This document shows, piece after piece, positions 17,770 to 25,194 of a DNA stretch of 64,000 nt; the stretch's first letter is position 1; each line of letters opens with the position of its first letter. The DNA is from Methylobacter luteus IMV-B-3098. GTDB taxonomy: Bacteria > Pseudomonadota > Gammaproteobacteria > Methylococcales > Methylomonadaceae. The notes under the pieces are model-generated. The model saw only the letters and a program-made list of their open reading frames with translations. It searched no databases and was not told where the DNA came from. The stretch is taken from the NCBI RefSeq assembly GCF_000427625.1, contig NZ_ATYJ01000014.1:186001-250000 (forward strand). Reading direction: 5' to 3'. The position numbers were made by a program, and so were the translations under genes.

Positions 17770-18120
17770 AAAAACGCCAAAAAACGGTCTCTTTTGATGG
17801 AGCACATGCAATTTGAAAATTGAAATTTTCGAAAACTGCTATCAGTGTGTTTGCTTCAATTTATGGAGGACGAAATTTGCTGGCCATATTACGACAGTTA
17901 CCGCCGATCAAGTTACGATAGAGTATGTCCTGTATGCGCCTTAGTCAGTGCGTTATCTTTGTCTTTGGCTCTAACTGAGACAGAACGTTTTTTTGATTTT
18001 TAGCCGGACATAGAGTATTTTTGTATTAAATACAGATAGCATTTGAGTCGTCTAAGAAATTGAAAGAGCGAAAACGATATGTAATTTTCGCTGTTTCTAT
18101 ATTGGCATACTCAAAAATAA
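17770..18120. other. Non-coding region upstream of rep
   Basis: No supported gene. A 46-codon frame at 17863-18003 contains CPVCA but lacks a ribosome site. The stretch separates leftward rep from the rightward cluster, so it should hold regulatory sequence; I see no clear terminator. Confidence 0.4.
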
Positions 18121-18131
18121 CGAATTTTTGT

Positions 18132-18240
18132 AGTTCTCTAAGAGAACTCAAAAGCCAGTGCCAGTTCAGCACTTTAAATAAGGAATCGATGAAGCGCGTT
18201 TAGCGTGATTATTTTTAAGCGGTTTTGCCGCTATATTTTT
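18132..18240 (+). promoter_or_regulatory. Long promoter/leader cassette R1
   Basis: First of three related cassettes (others at 24030 and 30311). In order: palindrome AGTTCTCTAAGAGAACT (18132-18148), inverted repeat AGTGC/GCACT (18157-18173), TTAAAT as possible -10 (18174-18179), then GCGC-GUUUA-GCGU and AGCGG/CCGCT hairpins and a T-rich stretch. The palindrome centre is 34 bp before the -10, where an activator could contact RNA polymerase. Confidence 0.65.
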
Positions 18241-18318
18241 AACCTGTCCAGGGGAAATCCATGTTCCCCGGCCGGGCTTCGTGTGTTTCCTCTGGTATTT
18301 TCCAAAGGAAATGACATG
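18241..18318 (+). promoter_or_regulatory. Three-part leader unit U1
   Basis: Segment 1: hairpin GGGGAAATCC...TTCCCC (18251-18269). Segment 2: GTGTGTTTCCTC (18281-18292). Segment 3: AAAGGAAATGAC-ATG (18304-18318). Segment 2 pairs over 6 bp (UUUCCU with AGGAAA) with the ribosome site, and the GGGGAAA of segment 1 offers a competing partner. Confidence 0.6.
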
Positions 18319-18447
18319 AGACTATTCATTCTTGTTCTGATGATGTTCAGCATTGGCGCCATTTGGCCTGCCAGTCAAACATTGAAGGCAGGCGCGGCTT
18401 TAAATGCCAGTCGTCACGCTCTCATTGAAGCGTTGACATCCAACTAA
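18316..18447 (+). CDS. Small membrane peptide, 43 aa
   Basis: ATG at 18316 with AAAGGA at 18305-18310. The first 18 residues (MRLFILVLMMFSIGAIWP) are a single hydrophobic segment or signal, followed by a short Ala-rich tail. First gene of the long rightward cluster; its TAA stop is part of the next leader unit. No family recognised. A second peptide of this kind is at 20178-20294. Confidence 0.55.
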   Translation: MRLFILVLMMFSIGAIWPASQTLKAGAALNASRHALIEALTSN

Positions 18448-18522
18448 CCCCTCTGGGAGATCATTCCCAGCAAAGGGGCATGGTCTCCTTTTTCTTTTTT
18501 GTCTATAGGAGACTTTCAAATG
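18445..18522 (+). promoter_or_regulatory. Three-part leader unit U2 (ssb)
   Basis: Outer stem CCCCT/AGGGG. Segment 1 TGGGAGATCATTCCCA (18454-18469), segment 2 ATGGTCTCC (18480-18488) then a T-rich run, segment 3 GGAGACTTTCAA-ATG (18508-18522). Segment 2 pairs 9 bp with segment 1 (one G-U) or 6 bp with the Shine-Dalgarno. The upstream stop codon TAA forms the first bases of the unit. Confidence 0.75.
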
Positions 18523-18936
18523 TACAACAAAGCAGTTCTTATTGGTCGTTTAGGTGCTGATCCAGAAATTCGGTACACCGCGCAGCAAAAGGCAATTGCC
18601 AACTTGAGCGTGGCTACGACGGAATCTTGGAGAGATAAATCTGGCGAGCGTCAAGAACGGACAGAATGGCACCGTGTTGTTCTGTTCGGCAAGCTTGCCG
18701 AAATTGCCCGCGATCACCTCAAAAGTGGCGCGCTAGTCTTGCTTGAGGGACCTAATCGTACCCGCAAATGGCGGGATAATTCTGGCAATGATCGGTATAC
18801 GACTGAGATCCATGCGGATGTCTTGAAAATGCTCGGTTCCAAATCGGATAAGGCAGCTTCTGGCTCTGCACCATCGTCAAGTCCATCGGAGGCTTATTCG
18901 GATTACGATGATTTTGATGGTAATCAGCCGCTTTAG
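18520..18936 (+). CDS. ssb: Single-stranded DNA-binding protein
   Basis: 138 residues from ATG 18520 (GGAGAC 7 bp before). The OB-fold runs from residue 1 to about 108 with the family motif [16 protein letters not shown] and the tryptophans W40, W54 typical of ssDNA contact. A Ser-rich linker follows, then an acidic tip ([10 protein letters not shown]) that departs from the usual DDIPF ending, so contacts with host partner proteins may differ. Together with bet and exo it forms a phage-like annealing recombination module, as in SXT/R391 and IncA/C elements, and it can also coat transferred single strands. Confidence 0.93.
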   Translation: MYNKAVLIGRLGADPEIRYTAQQKAIANLSVATTESWRDKSGERQERTEWHRVVLFGKLAEIARDHLKSGALVLLEGPNRTRKWRDNSGNDRYTTEIHADVLKMLGSKSDKAASGSAPSSSPSEAYSDYDDFDGNQPL

Positions 18937-19000
18937 GAGTATTGCTGGTTAATCACGGCGTTGCTCCGTCTTTTCTGAGCATCGCTTCGTTTTAAATTTT

Positions 19001-19077
19001 CCCATGGGGACATCATTGTCCCTTGGGACTCCTGGTGTCCCTACCTTAATTCATTTTTATTTAGGAGTAACACCATG
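19001..19077 (+). promoter_or_regulatory. Three-part leader unit U3 (bet)
   Basis: Segment 1 GGGGACATCATTGTCCC (19006-19022) inside a CCCA/TGGG stem, segment 2 TGGTGTCCC (19033-19041), segment 3 GGAGTAACACC-ATG (19064-19077). Segment 2 pairs 9 bp with segment 1 (one G-U) or 6 bp perfectly with ACACCA at the start codon. Confidence 0.75.
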
Positions 19078-20097
19078 AGCAAACAATCATCACTGTTCCA
19101 GAAATTCGCAGAAAAATTCAGTTTCTCGGATGAAAGAGAGTTGATCAACACGTTGAAGGCGACCGCTTTCAAAGTCAAAGACGGCGAAGTCACCGATGCC
19201 CAGATGATGGCCTTATTGATCGTTGCTGACCAATATGGGCTGAATCCGTTCACTAAGGAAATTTTCGCCTATCCCGACAAACAGAACGGTATCGTGCCTG
19301 TTGTCTCTGTCGATGGCTGGTCGCGCATCATCAATCAGCATCCTGATATGGATGGCCTTGAGTTCATTTACGATGAAAACATCGTGACTGAGGCGGATGC
19401 CAAGCCTTGCCCTGCGTCGATCGAGTGCGTGATCTACCGTAAAGGCAGAGCGCATCCAGTCCGTATCAAGGAGTTCCTGGATGAAACGTATCGATCAACC
19501 TTTAAAGGCGTTAAAAACGGACAACCTTTTGAGATTAAAACCCCCTGGCAGTCGCATACCAAAAGGATGCTGCGCCATAAAGCCTTAATCCAGTGTTCTC
19601 GTATTGCCTTTGGTTTCACCGGTATTTATGACCAGGACGAAGCTGAACGTATTATCGAAGGCCAGGCTGAGCGTATTATTGAAGAGGTTCAATCCGAAGC
19701 CAGTGTGAAGGCCAAACAGATGCTGCCACGCCTCATCAATCGCGCTACCCGAGAAGGTTCTTGGCAAGCCGCGCTTGAATATGTCGGCGAACAATTCTCA
19801 GGATTCGATCTGGATTTCATGAAACATGGGCTTAATGCGGCTAAAGTAGCGGCTGAAGTAACTCAGCTTCCTGCTGATGCCAATGCTAAGCCAGGTCCAG
19901 CACGACAAGCCTCTGCGCCCAATGCTGACCCTAACGCTAAGCCAGCTTCAGCACAGCAATCCTCTGCGCCAAAAACAGATGTAGCTCAGAACACCGATTC
20001 TGCATCAGATTCTGGCAAGCAAGCTCAGGGCCAAAACGCTACTGTCAACAGGCAACGTAAAACGCCTCTAAGTGAAACAAGAGCCACATTAGCTTAA
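19075..20097 (+). CDS. bet: Bet/RecT-family single-strand annealing protein
   Basis: 340 residues. Residues about 1-195 match the phage Beta core (ADQYGLNPFTKEIFAYPDK, then VSVDGWSRIIN and KRMLRHKALIQCSRIAFGF). The C-terminal 100 residues are low-complexity (Pro, Ala, Ser, Asn) with a repeated ANAKPGPA/PNAKPASA-like segment, probably a flexible tether. It anneals complementary single strands produced by the partner exonuclease encoded at 20510. In SXT-like elements such modules generate hybrid elements by recombination between related plasmids. Confidence 0.93.
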   Translation: MSKQSSLFQKFAEKFSFSDERELINTLKATAFKVKDGEVTDAQMMALLIVADQYGLNPFTKEIFAYPDKQNGIVPVVSVDGWSRIINQHPDMDGLEFIYDENIVTEADAKPCPASIECVIYRKGRAHPVRIKEFLDETYRSTFKGVKNGQPFEIKTPWQSHTKRMLRHKALIQCSRIAFGFTGIYDQDEAERIIEGQAERIIEEVQSEASVKAKQMLPRLINRATREGSWQAALEYVGEQFSGFDLDFMKHGLNAAKVAAEVTQLPADANAKPGPARQASAPNADPNAKPASAQQSSAPKTDVAQNTDSASDSGKQAQGQNATVNRQRKTPLSETRATLA

Positions 20098-20111
20098 TTG
20101 TTAACTGTATC

Positions 20112-20180
20112 AACCCTTTCGGGCATTCTGAATGCCCATTTGGGTTAAGGATGCCCTTTGTTTTTTAGGAGCATCCTATG
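20112..20180 (+). promoter_or_regulatory. Three-part leader unit U4
   Basis: Outer stem AACCC/GGGTT (20112-20116, 20142-20146). Segment 1 GGGCATTCTGAATGCCC (20121-20137), segment 2 AGGATGCCC (20148-20156) then TTTGTTTTTT, segment 3 GGAGCATCCT-ATG (20168-20180). Segment 2 pairs 9 bp with segment 1 (one G-U) or 7 bp perfectly with GCATCCT. Confidence 0.78.
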
Positions 20181-20294
20181 ATTAAAGACCTACTTATCAA
20201 CTGCATATCCTTTTTGTTCATCGCGCTGACTTTTGCGCTGGCATTAATCGGAGATCTGACCTTTCCTGAGTTGTTCGTAACGGTTCTTAAGTAA
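20178..20294 (+). CDS. Small membrane peptide, 38 aa
   Basis: ATG with GGAG 7 bp upstream opens a frame with one transmembrane helix (ISFLFIALTFALALIG) and short polar ends. It sits between bet and a 44-residue ORF in a recombination operon; a role in membrane targeting or as a toxin-like peptide cannot be told apart. Confidence 0.55.
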   Translation: MIKDLLINCISFLFIALTFALALIGDLTFPELFVTVLK

Positions 20295-20310
20295 GTTTCA
20301 TTATTAAATT

Positions 20311-20381
20311 AACCCACCTGGGAAGCATCGTTCCCTTGTGGGTTCATCGTGTGCTTCCCATTATTTTTTGGAGGCATTATG
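20311..20381 (+). promoter_or_regulatory. Three-part leader unit U5
   Basis: Outer stem AACCCAC/GTGGGTT (20311-20317, 20338-20344). Segment 1 GGGAAGCATCGTTCCC (20320-20335), segment 2 GTGCTTCCC (20351-20359) then T-run, segment 3 GGAGGCATT-ATG (20370-20381). Pairing 2:1 is 9 bp (one G-U); 2:3 is 8 bp (two G-U). Confidence 0.75.
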
Positions 20382-20513
20382 AGGATAATAATCAACAAGT
20401 TGTGGTACAGCATTGATTACCGCGAGTACGACACACCGACGATTATTCGTCGCAAGGGATTCAGCATCCTCAGAAAATTCTGGAACTTGCGTGAAACGGG
20501 AGATCGACAATGA
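20379..20513 (+). CDS. Small basic protein, 44 aa
   Basis: ATG at 20379 after GGAGG. The peptide is basic (KLWYSIDYREYDTPTIIRRK) and ends with a TGA that overlaps the exonuclease start (ATGA), so it is translationally coupled to exo and probably sets its expression or partners with it. No family recognised. Confidence 0.6.
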   Translation: MRIIINKLWYSIDYREYDTPTIIRRKGFSILRKFWNLRETGDRQ

Positions 20514-21508
20514 AAATTGTCAACTTTCCGCAGCGCACGCCCGAATGGCATGAATGGCGGACTTCTGGTGTTTCGGCATCGGAAGCTATCGTGGTGCTTG
20601 GGAAGTGTTCGGCAAGGACAATTTACCGTCTGTACACGGAGAAAAAAGGGATCACATTGCTCGATAATCTGGCCAACAATCCCTTTGTTCAACGTGGCAT
20701 TCGCCTTGAATCCACCGCGCGCAGTTCTTTTGAACGCCGGCATAACACCCTGCTTTTGCCGATCTGTGCCGAATCTGAAGAATTCCCGTTTCTTCGGGCC
20801 TCGTTTGATGGCTTGGACGATGACGGGATTCCGGTGGAATTGAAAGTGCCGATGGAAGCTAATTTTCGCGACGCGCAACAAAACGGCGTCAATTCGAAGA
20901 TTTACCAACGGTATTACTATCAAGTCCAGCAGCAGATCGCGGTTGCCGAAACCGATCGAGGCTATTTGTCGCTCTACTGGAATGACAAGGAGCAATTCGA
21001 TTTCTTGATTCCAAGAGATGATCAGGTGATCCAGGAACTGATCTTTAAAGCGCGCGATTTTGTCGAGCGTATGAAAAAGAATCAGCCGCCGCCAACGGAT
21101 CCGGATCGCGATATTTACATACCACCCGGCCAGGAGATGGATCAATGGCAGTTGCTTGCAGCTGATTACCATCGGAATGAGGAAACGATCAGGGAATTGA
21201 AAGCCAGGATCGAGCCTCTTTTGCAGCAGCAGGCCGACATTGAAAAAGGCTTCCTGGACCTGATGGGTGAATATGCCCAAGCCGAAAGTGCAGGTCTTAG
21301 GGTCAGTCGCTTTCTGGTTCAGGGCAGCATCGATTACAAGGCGGCGTTAATGGCCTTGCAACCCGATGTTGATCCCGCCTTTCTGGAGCAATTTCGTAAG
21401 TCGTCCTCGGAACGAACTCGTGTTACGACCAAGGACGAAGAAAAAGCGACCGTGCCATTCTCAATGGATGCGGTCATGTCTACATTAGAGCGCGATTTCT
21501 GGTTCTGA
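20510..21508 (+). CDS. exo: YqaJ/lambda-type exonuclease
   Basis: 332 residues. The catalytic core of the PD-(D/E)XK exonuclease fold is visible: SGVSASEA at 19-26, RGIRLE at 62-67, Asp100 (ASFDG), Glu110-x-Lys112 (PVELKVP), and the YYYQVQQQI helix. It should chew one strand of duplex ends to feed the Bet annealing protein. The C-terminal 150 residues add a helical extension with a coiled-coil-like segment (EETIRELKARIEPLLQQQ). Translationally coupled to the 44-aa ORF upstream. Confidence 0.9.
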   Translation: MKIVNFPQRTPEWHEWRTSGVSASEAIVVLGKCSARTIYRLYTEKKGITLLDNLANNPFVQRGIRLESTARSSFERRHNTLLLPICAESEEFPFLRASFDGLDDDGIPVELKVPMEANFRDAQQNGVNSKIYQRYYYQVQQQIAVAETDRGYLSLYWNDKEQFDFLIPRDDQVIQELIFKARDFVERMKKNQPPPTDPDRDIYIPPGQEMDQWQLLAADYHRNEETIRELKARIEPLLQQQADIEKGFLDLMGEYAQAESAGLRVSRFLVQGSIDYKAALMALQPDVDPAFLEQFRKSSSERTRVTTKDEEKATVPFSMDAVMSTLERDFWF

Positions 21509-21532
21509 CGAGCCTTTAGTCGTTAATTTTTT

Positions 21533-21595
21533 AACCCATCGGGGAACACTGTCCCCGCTGGGTGCAGGTGTTCCCCATTTTTTGGAGGCACTATG
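21533..21595 (+). promoter_or_regulatory. Three-part leader unit U6
   Basis: Outer stem AACCCA/TGGGT. Segment 1 GGGGAACACTGTCCCC (21541-21556), segment 2 AGGTGTTCCCC (21566-21576) then ATTTTTT, segment 3 GGAGGCACT-ATG (21584-21595). Pairing 2:1 is 10-11 bp; 2:3 is only about 6 bp with three G-U, one of the weaker units. Confidence 0.65.
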
Positions 21596-21943
21596 CGCCG
21601 ACGATACCGAGGATTTGATCCTTCGCTGAACCTGGACTGAATCGAGGACGAGTGGCTATGGCTTCACAGCACGGAACCGTTGCTGGAAGAAACACCGCCC
21701 TGGTCGGAACAGGAGATTTTCGATGTCTGCGAATGTCTTCTGCAGGATTCTTTGCAGAATCTGTTTGACAGCCGCTGCTCATTGGAAACCGTTGTCGAAA
21801 TATACAAATGGTTAACGGACGACAACGATCCCAACCCATTTAGTTTTAACAATTGCTGCCTATTGACAGAACTTGATCCCGATGCCATTCGGGATTCGGT
21901 GCTGTACCGTCTGGCAAAAATACGCAAGTTCTTCTTGCATTAA
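21593..21943 (+). pseudogene. Hypothetical acidic protein with in-frame TGA
   Basis: The ATG after GGAGG starts MRRRYRGFDPSLNLD, then meets TGA at 21638-21640; the same frame continues IEDEWLWLHSTEPLLEETP to 21943. Trp at the TGA would give a 116-residue acidic protein with a good ribosome site and a leader unit in place. No alternative start with a ribosome site serves the downstream part (a TTG at 21680 is weak). Either a recent nonsense mutation or readthrough. No family recognised. Confidence 0.6.
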
Positions 21944-21946
21944 CTT

Positions 21947-22027
21947 AACCCAACCGGGGAAACACCATTTCCCGGTCTGGGGCTTGGCGTTTCCCCATTC
22001 TGATTTAGATTTAGGAGAAACACCATG
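21947..22027 (+). promoter_or_regulatory. Three-part leader unit U7
   Basis: Begins 3 nt after the upstream stop. Segment 1 (21956-21973) starts GGGGAAACACCAT; segment 2 TGGCGTTTCCCC (21985-21996); segment 3 GGAGAAACACC-ATG (22014-22027). The word GAAACACCAT is identical in segments 1 and 3, and segment 2 has the same single A-C mismatch with both. Confidence 0.78.
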
Positions 22028-22726
22028 CCTGAATTGAAAAAATTCGCAGTCAGTTACACCATTGACTACCAACATCGAATAGTTGTTGGCATCTCAGCAT
22101 TGAATGCCGAGTCCGCCATCAAAATTGCCACCAAGGCATTTGATGAGGGCGAGATTTGGGAGGATACGCCTGATATGCCGCTCCTATTCGATGACTATGA
22201 AGAAATTGAAGGCGAAACCCTGGAATTTTTCGCTGAAGAAGTTTCGGAATTTCCAGAACCCGATTCGTCAGTGATCAAGCTGAAGCAAGATCAGTTTGCC
22301 TATCAGGCTTGCCGATCCTTATTGGAAGGCGACTTTAATGTAGCACGTGATTTTGCCCAAAAGGCTTGCCCCAAGGTTGCTGAAAAACCGGAGAACTACT
22401 GTTTGACCAGCTTAGAGGTTTTGGATCTTGCTCAAGACTATAACCTTGAGCTCTCCTTGGCTGTCAATGATTCCTTTATGACAGGTATTTTCTTGAATGC
22501 TCAATCCAGAGGCCGGTATTTCCATAAGGGATTTGACGGTCATTCGAAAAAGATTAAGGCGCACGAGTTTTTGCTTGCTTACCCTCTCTCATTGGGAAAG
22601 GTCTGGCGCATTGATCGTAAAACGCCGGCAAAATCGTTGTTACGCCGTTTTCAGGCCGTTCAACAGATTATTGTCAAGCATCTGATGTCATTGGCGTATT
22701 TCTCGCCCTTGACGCATTTAATCTAA
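22025..22726 (+). CDS. Hypothetical protein, 233 aa
   Basis: ATG preceded by GGAG. The first 75 residues form an acidic alpha/beta domain (FAVSYTIDYQHRIVVGISALNAESAIKIA is the pattern of small DpnD/PcfM-like domains, a weak resemblance). The middle is helical and Cys-containing, the C-terminus basic. No signal or membrane segment. Position suggests a plasmid-establishment or recombination role, but nothing specific can be said. Confidence 0.6.
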   Translation: MPELKKFAVSYTIDYQHRIVVGISALNAESAIKIATKAFDEGEIWEDTPDMPLLFDDYEEIEGETLEFFAEEVSEFPEPDSSVIKLKQDQFAYQACRSLLEGDFNVARDFAQKACPKVAEKPENYCLTSLEVLDLAQDYNLELSLAVNDSFMTGIFLNAQSRGRYFHKGFDGHSKKIKAHEFLLAYPLSLGKVWRIDRKTPAKSLLRRFQAVQQIIVKHLMSLAYFSPLTHLI

Positions 22727-22741
22727 CTTTCGATTTAGCTT

Positions 22742-22805
22742 GAGGGAGGGCTTATTTTCCTTTTAGGAAAATAGCTTCTCCCCTTTAATGGAGGAAATCA
22801 TCATG
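22742..22805 (+). promoter_or_regulatory. Degenerate leader unit U8
   Basis: Here the unit is one long hairpin: GGAGGGCTTATTTTCC (from 22745) with GGAAAATAGCTTCTCC, loop TTTTA, then CTTTAAT and GGAGGAAATCATC-ATG. The outer AACCC stem is missing. It can act as a terminator-like stem but the anti-ribosome-site pairing is weak. Confidence 0.5.
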
Positions 22806-23066
22806 TTGATTAACACTCAATCCAATCTTGTACCGAAAACGGTCGGTCCATTTCGTATTCAGAAGATGCCTAGCATTTTCATGTCAAGAAATGGTAAGAA
22901 CGATATTGTCATTCACAAGGAAAACAGTGAGAACTGGGGCGCCATGTATGATGACAAGTATTATAGGATCGCCATGATTCTCGATGCCGAAACCTTTCAT
23001 CCTATTCGCTCTAACCTTACGGTGCCGAGTGAAGTTCTGGACAATTTGAAGGTGTGGGGATTTTGA
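22803..23066 (+). CDS. Hypothetical protein, 87 aa
   Basis: The ATG at 22803 follows GGAGGAAATC; the upstream in-frame ATG at 22788 lies before the ribosome site and is rejected. The product is a small mixed alpha/beta protein with MSRNGKNDIVIHKENSENWG in the middle and no recognised family. It is followed 2 bp later by the next gene, so the two are one translational unit. Confidence 0.6.
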   Translation: MLINTQSNLVPKTVGPFRIQKMPSIFMSRNGKNDIVIHKENSENWGAMYDDKYYRIAMILDAETFHPIRSNLTVPSEVLDNLKVWGF

Positions 23067-23068
23067 CT

Positions 23069-23341
23069 ATGTTGGAATATTTGACTAATCGTTTTTTTCG
23101 GTTAAAGCAGGCTTTGGAACAAGCCAGAGCTGCATTGCCCGATGCGAGCTTTGCTGAACAGGAAGGCATTGATCCTGACCTGATCGTTCGTATCAACTGC
23201 GTTTTGCATAGCTCTGATGATTTTGAGGTATTGAAACTTGCGTTAATGGATGCGAGAGAAGCGTTACCTACAGCCTGGATTAACCATGGCGGCGTTTCAC
23301 AGGAATTGCTGGATTTAATCGATTCAGCCCTCCACATGTAA
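23069..23341 (+). CDS. Hypothetical helical protein, 90 aa
   Basis: ATG at 23069, two bases after the previous stop, with no ribosome site of its own, so translation likely depends on the gene before. Predicted all-helical, with two similar halves (LKQALEQARAALPDASF and LKLALMDAREALPTAWI, each followed by xxGxxxxLLxxI), an internal repeat. No family recognised. Confidence 0.6.
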   Translation: MLEYLTNRFFRLKQALEQARAALPDASFAEQEGIDPDLIVRINCVLHSSDDFEVLKLALMDAREALPTAWINHGGVSQELLDLIDSALHM

Positions 23342-23380
23342 TCAGGCACCTTCCCTTCCAGGAAGCGTGTTTCATTTTTG

Positions 23381-23451
23381 AACCCTCGCGGGCTTATTCC
23401 CGCCAGGGAGTAACTCCGCGATTTTTTAATGTTCAAGGAGTTACTAATATG
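23381..23451 (+). promoter_or_regulatory. Three-part leader unit U9
   Basis: Segment 1 GCGGGCTTATTCCCGC (23388-23403), segment 2 AGTAACTCC (23409-23417, continuing GCG), segment 3 AGGAGTTACTAAT-ATG (23436-23451). Segment 2 pairs 9 bp perfectly with GGAGTTACT, or about 10 bp with segment 1 (two G-U, one mismatch). Confidence 0.78.
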
Positions 23452-23898
23452 TCATTTGACAAAGACACCACTGTAAAGCCTGTTGAGCCCGATGCGGTAC
23501 TGACTGAAGACGGTTATCTATTCTTCAGGCTCAGCAACGGGATGTACGTGGACAATCCGGCTTGTGCGGATCTGGGCTACAGCTCATTGGCTCAGTTGAC
23601 CGAGACCATCGACATCATGACGCCAAGAGCGACCGCAAAGCGTTTGGCCGATTATCATGACTGGACGCAGGAAGAACTTGCTCACGCAATCTCAGCCTTG
23701 GATAGTGTCTATGGCTCTGAAGATGCGGTTAAGCTCGCAAACGGCCGCGAGATTCGCTGGCTATCGGCAGCTTGCACCTATGTGCGCGTGGTACAGTCAG
23801 GTTTTGAGCTTGCTTGCTGGTCCAGCGCTGACTGGCGGTTTGCTTCTGAAAAGACGATGGCAGCCATCCTGGCCTGTAGTGCAGGCGGCAAGTTGTAA
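23449..23898 (+). CDS. Hypothetical protein, 149 aa
   Basis: ATG after AAGGAG. The first 50 residues look like a small beta-rich module (LTEDGYLFFRLSNGMYVDNP), the rest helical with several Trp. No signal or membrane segment. Last gene of the first sub-operon: an attenuator-like terminator and a new promoter cassette follow within 320 bp. Confidence 0.6.
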   Translation: MSFDKDTTVKPVEPDAVLTEDGYLFFRLSNGMYVDNPACADLGYSSLAQLTETIDIMTPRATAKRLADYHDWTQEELAHAISALDSVYGSEDAVKLANGREIRWLSAACTYVRVVQSGFELACWSSADWRFASEKTMAAILACSAGGKL

Positions 23899-23950
23899 GG
23901 CCTCTTCTCTAAAGACGTGCACTTTTGCTGTTTTTAGCATTTAACATTCA

Positions 23951-24027
23951 GACGGACACAGGCATAATAGGCTTGTGCCGTCTTTCCAGAATGCTCGGAT
24001 TGAGTATTGCGGAAAGACGGAATTTTT
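23951..24027 (+). terminator. Intrinsic terminator with competing hairpin
   Basis: Terminator stem CCGTCTTTCC...GGAAAGACGG (23978-24020) followed by AATTTTT. Its 5' arm CCGTCT can instead pair with AGACGG at 23951, part of a GACGG(A)CACA/TGTGCCGTC hairpin. The identical choice of partners recurs at 30231-30307, so the arrangement is selected. Confidence 0.8.
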
Positions 24028-24029
24028 GT

Positions 24030-24140
24030 AGTTCTCTAAGAGAACTCAAAATCAGTGCCAGTTCAGCACTCAAAATAAGGAATCGATGAAGCGCTACGGC
24101 GTGATTATTTTTTAAGCGGCTCTGCCGCATTTATATTTTT
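24030..24140 (+). promoter_or_regulatory. Long promoter/leader cassette R2
   Basis: Palindrome AGTTCTCTAAGAGAACT (24030-24046), AGTGC/GCACT (24054-24070), CAAAAT as -10 (24072-24077), AAGGAATCGATG, then GCGC-UACG-GCGU (a UNCG tetraloop hairpin, 24091-24102) and GCGGC/GCCGC hairpin followed by T-rich sequence. Same spacing as R1 and R3. It should drive the AAA/WGR/DUF3150/VWA sub-operon. Confidence 0.68.
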
Positions 24141-24223
24141 AACCTGTTCAGGGGAAATCCATGTTCCCCGGCCGGGCTACGTGTGTTTTTCCTTGGTTTT
24201 ATAACTTAAGGAAACACACGATG
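24141..24223 (+). promoter_or_regulatory. Three-part leader unit U10 (AAA ATPase)
   Basis: Segment 1 GGGGAAATCC...TTCCCC (24151-24169) is identical to U1. Segment 2 CGTGTGTTTTTCC (24180-24192), segment 3 AGGAAACACACG-ATG (24209-24223). Segment 2 pairs 9 bp perfectly with AAACACACG plus CC with GG across a 2-nt bulge, covering the whole ribosome site. Confidence 0.75.
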
Positions 24224-25192
24224 AATACTCAAACTAAAAAATTCCCTATTGGCTCAACTTTCGGCATCCAGGCTCCTGCAGCGATGATGGTGGAAGGTTT
24301 TGAGGAGGATCAGCATCCTTCCATTCCGGCCAAGAAGGAATACCTGTTCAGAAATGAACATCTAAGGGATGTATTGGCTTTTCTGGCCAATCCGCTGGGT
24401 GATGCGTTGTATCTGACCGGACCTACAGGTTCCGGCAAGACTTCGCTGATCTGCCAGGTGGCATCCCGTCTTAATTGGCCCGTTCAGCAAGCGACCTGCC
24501 ATGGTCGTCTTGAGTTAAATGATCTGATTGGTCAATTCATGCTCGTCAACGGTTCCATGACTTTTGTCCATGGGCCTTTGGCTCAGGCCGTCCTGCATGG
24601 GCATCTGTTGATTTTGAATGAGATCGACTTGATGGATCCGTCCGAGCTGGCTGGCTTGAACGATATCATTGAAGGCCAACCTTTGATGATTCCTCAAAAC
24701 GGCGGCGAAGTGATTAAGCCTGATCCCAAGTTCCGTTTGATTGCTACCGGCAACTCGGCCGGCCAAGGCGATCAAAGCGGACTTTATCAAGGCGTCATGC
24801 AGCAGAACTTGGCGTTTCTCGATCGCTTCAGATTAATGGAAGTCGGTTATCCCGAAGCTTCTGTTGAGAAGGACATCCTGAAATCCGTGTTGGCCAGCAT
24901 GGGCATTCCTGTCGATTCCGTGATGGAAACGTTGACAGACAAAATGATCCAGGTGGCCAATGAAATCCGCCGACTTTTTATCGGTGGAACTGATGGTTCA
25001 GGCGAGTTGAGCGTCACAATGTCCACCCGGACGTTGATACGCTGGACCAATCTGATGATTGCGTACAAACGCGCTCCCAATGCGCTGGCTTATTCGCTGG
25101 ATCGTGCTCTCACCTTGCGTGCGGAACCGGCCCAACGTGAAGCTATCCACCGTATCGCGCAGGATGTCTTCGGCGATGCCTGGAGTAACTGA
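24221..25192 (+). CDS. CobS/MoxR-like AAA ATPase
   Basis: 323 residues from the ATG at 24221 (AGGAAAC upstream; the earlier in-frame ATG at 24161 lies inside the leader hairpin). Walker A is GPTGSGKT (67-74), Walker B is LLILNEID (129-136), sensor 1 is RLIATGNSAG. The fold is that of CobS/MoxR ATPases, which work with VWA-domain partners to remodel proteins or insert metal ions. Its likely partner is the VWA protein at 28036. SXT/R391 and IncA/C elements carry a CobS-like gene in the same neighbourhood; function there is unknown to me. Confidence 0.88.
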   Translation: MNTQTKKFPIGSTFGIQAPAAMMVEGFEEDQHPSIPAKKEYLFRNEHLRDVLAFLANPLGDALYLTGPTGSGKTSLICQVASRLNWPVQQATCHGRLELNDLIGQFMLVNGSMTFVHGPLAQAVLHGHLLILNEIDLMDPSELAGLNDIIEGQPLMIPQNGGEVIKPDPKFRLIATGNSAGQGDQSGLYQGVMQQNLAFLDRFRLMEVGYPEASVEKDILKSVLASMGIPVDSVMETLTDKMIQVANEIRRLFIGGTDGSGELSVTMSTRTLIRWTNLMIAYKRAPNALAYSLDRALTLRAEPAQREAIHRIAQDVFGDAWSN

Positions 25193-25194
25193 TC

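Noticed and set aside
17863-18003. 46-codon ORF containing CPVCA upstream of rep
   Set aside because: No ribosome site and no supporting context; composition near random.
24086-24115. Nine-codon leader peptide in cassettes R2 and R3
   Set aside because: Both copies are open to a stop, but copy R1 stops after four codons and the conserved UNCG hairpin explains the conservation better.
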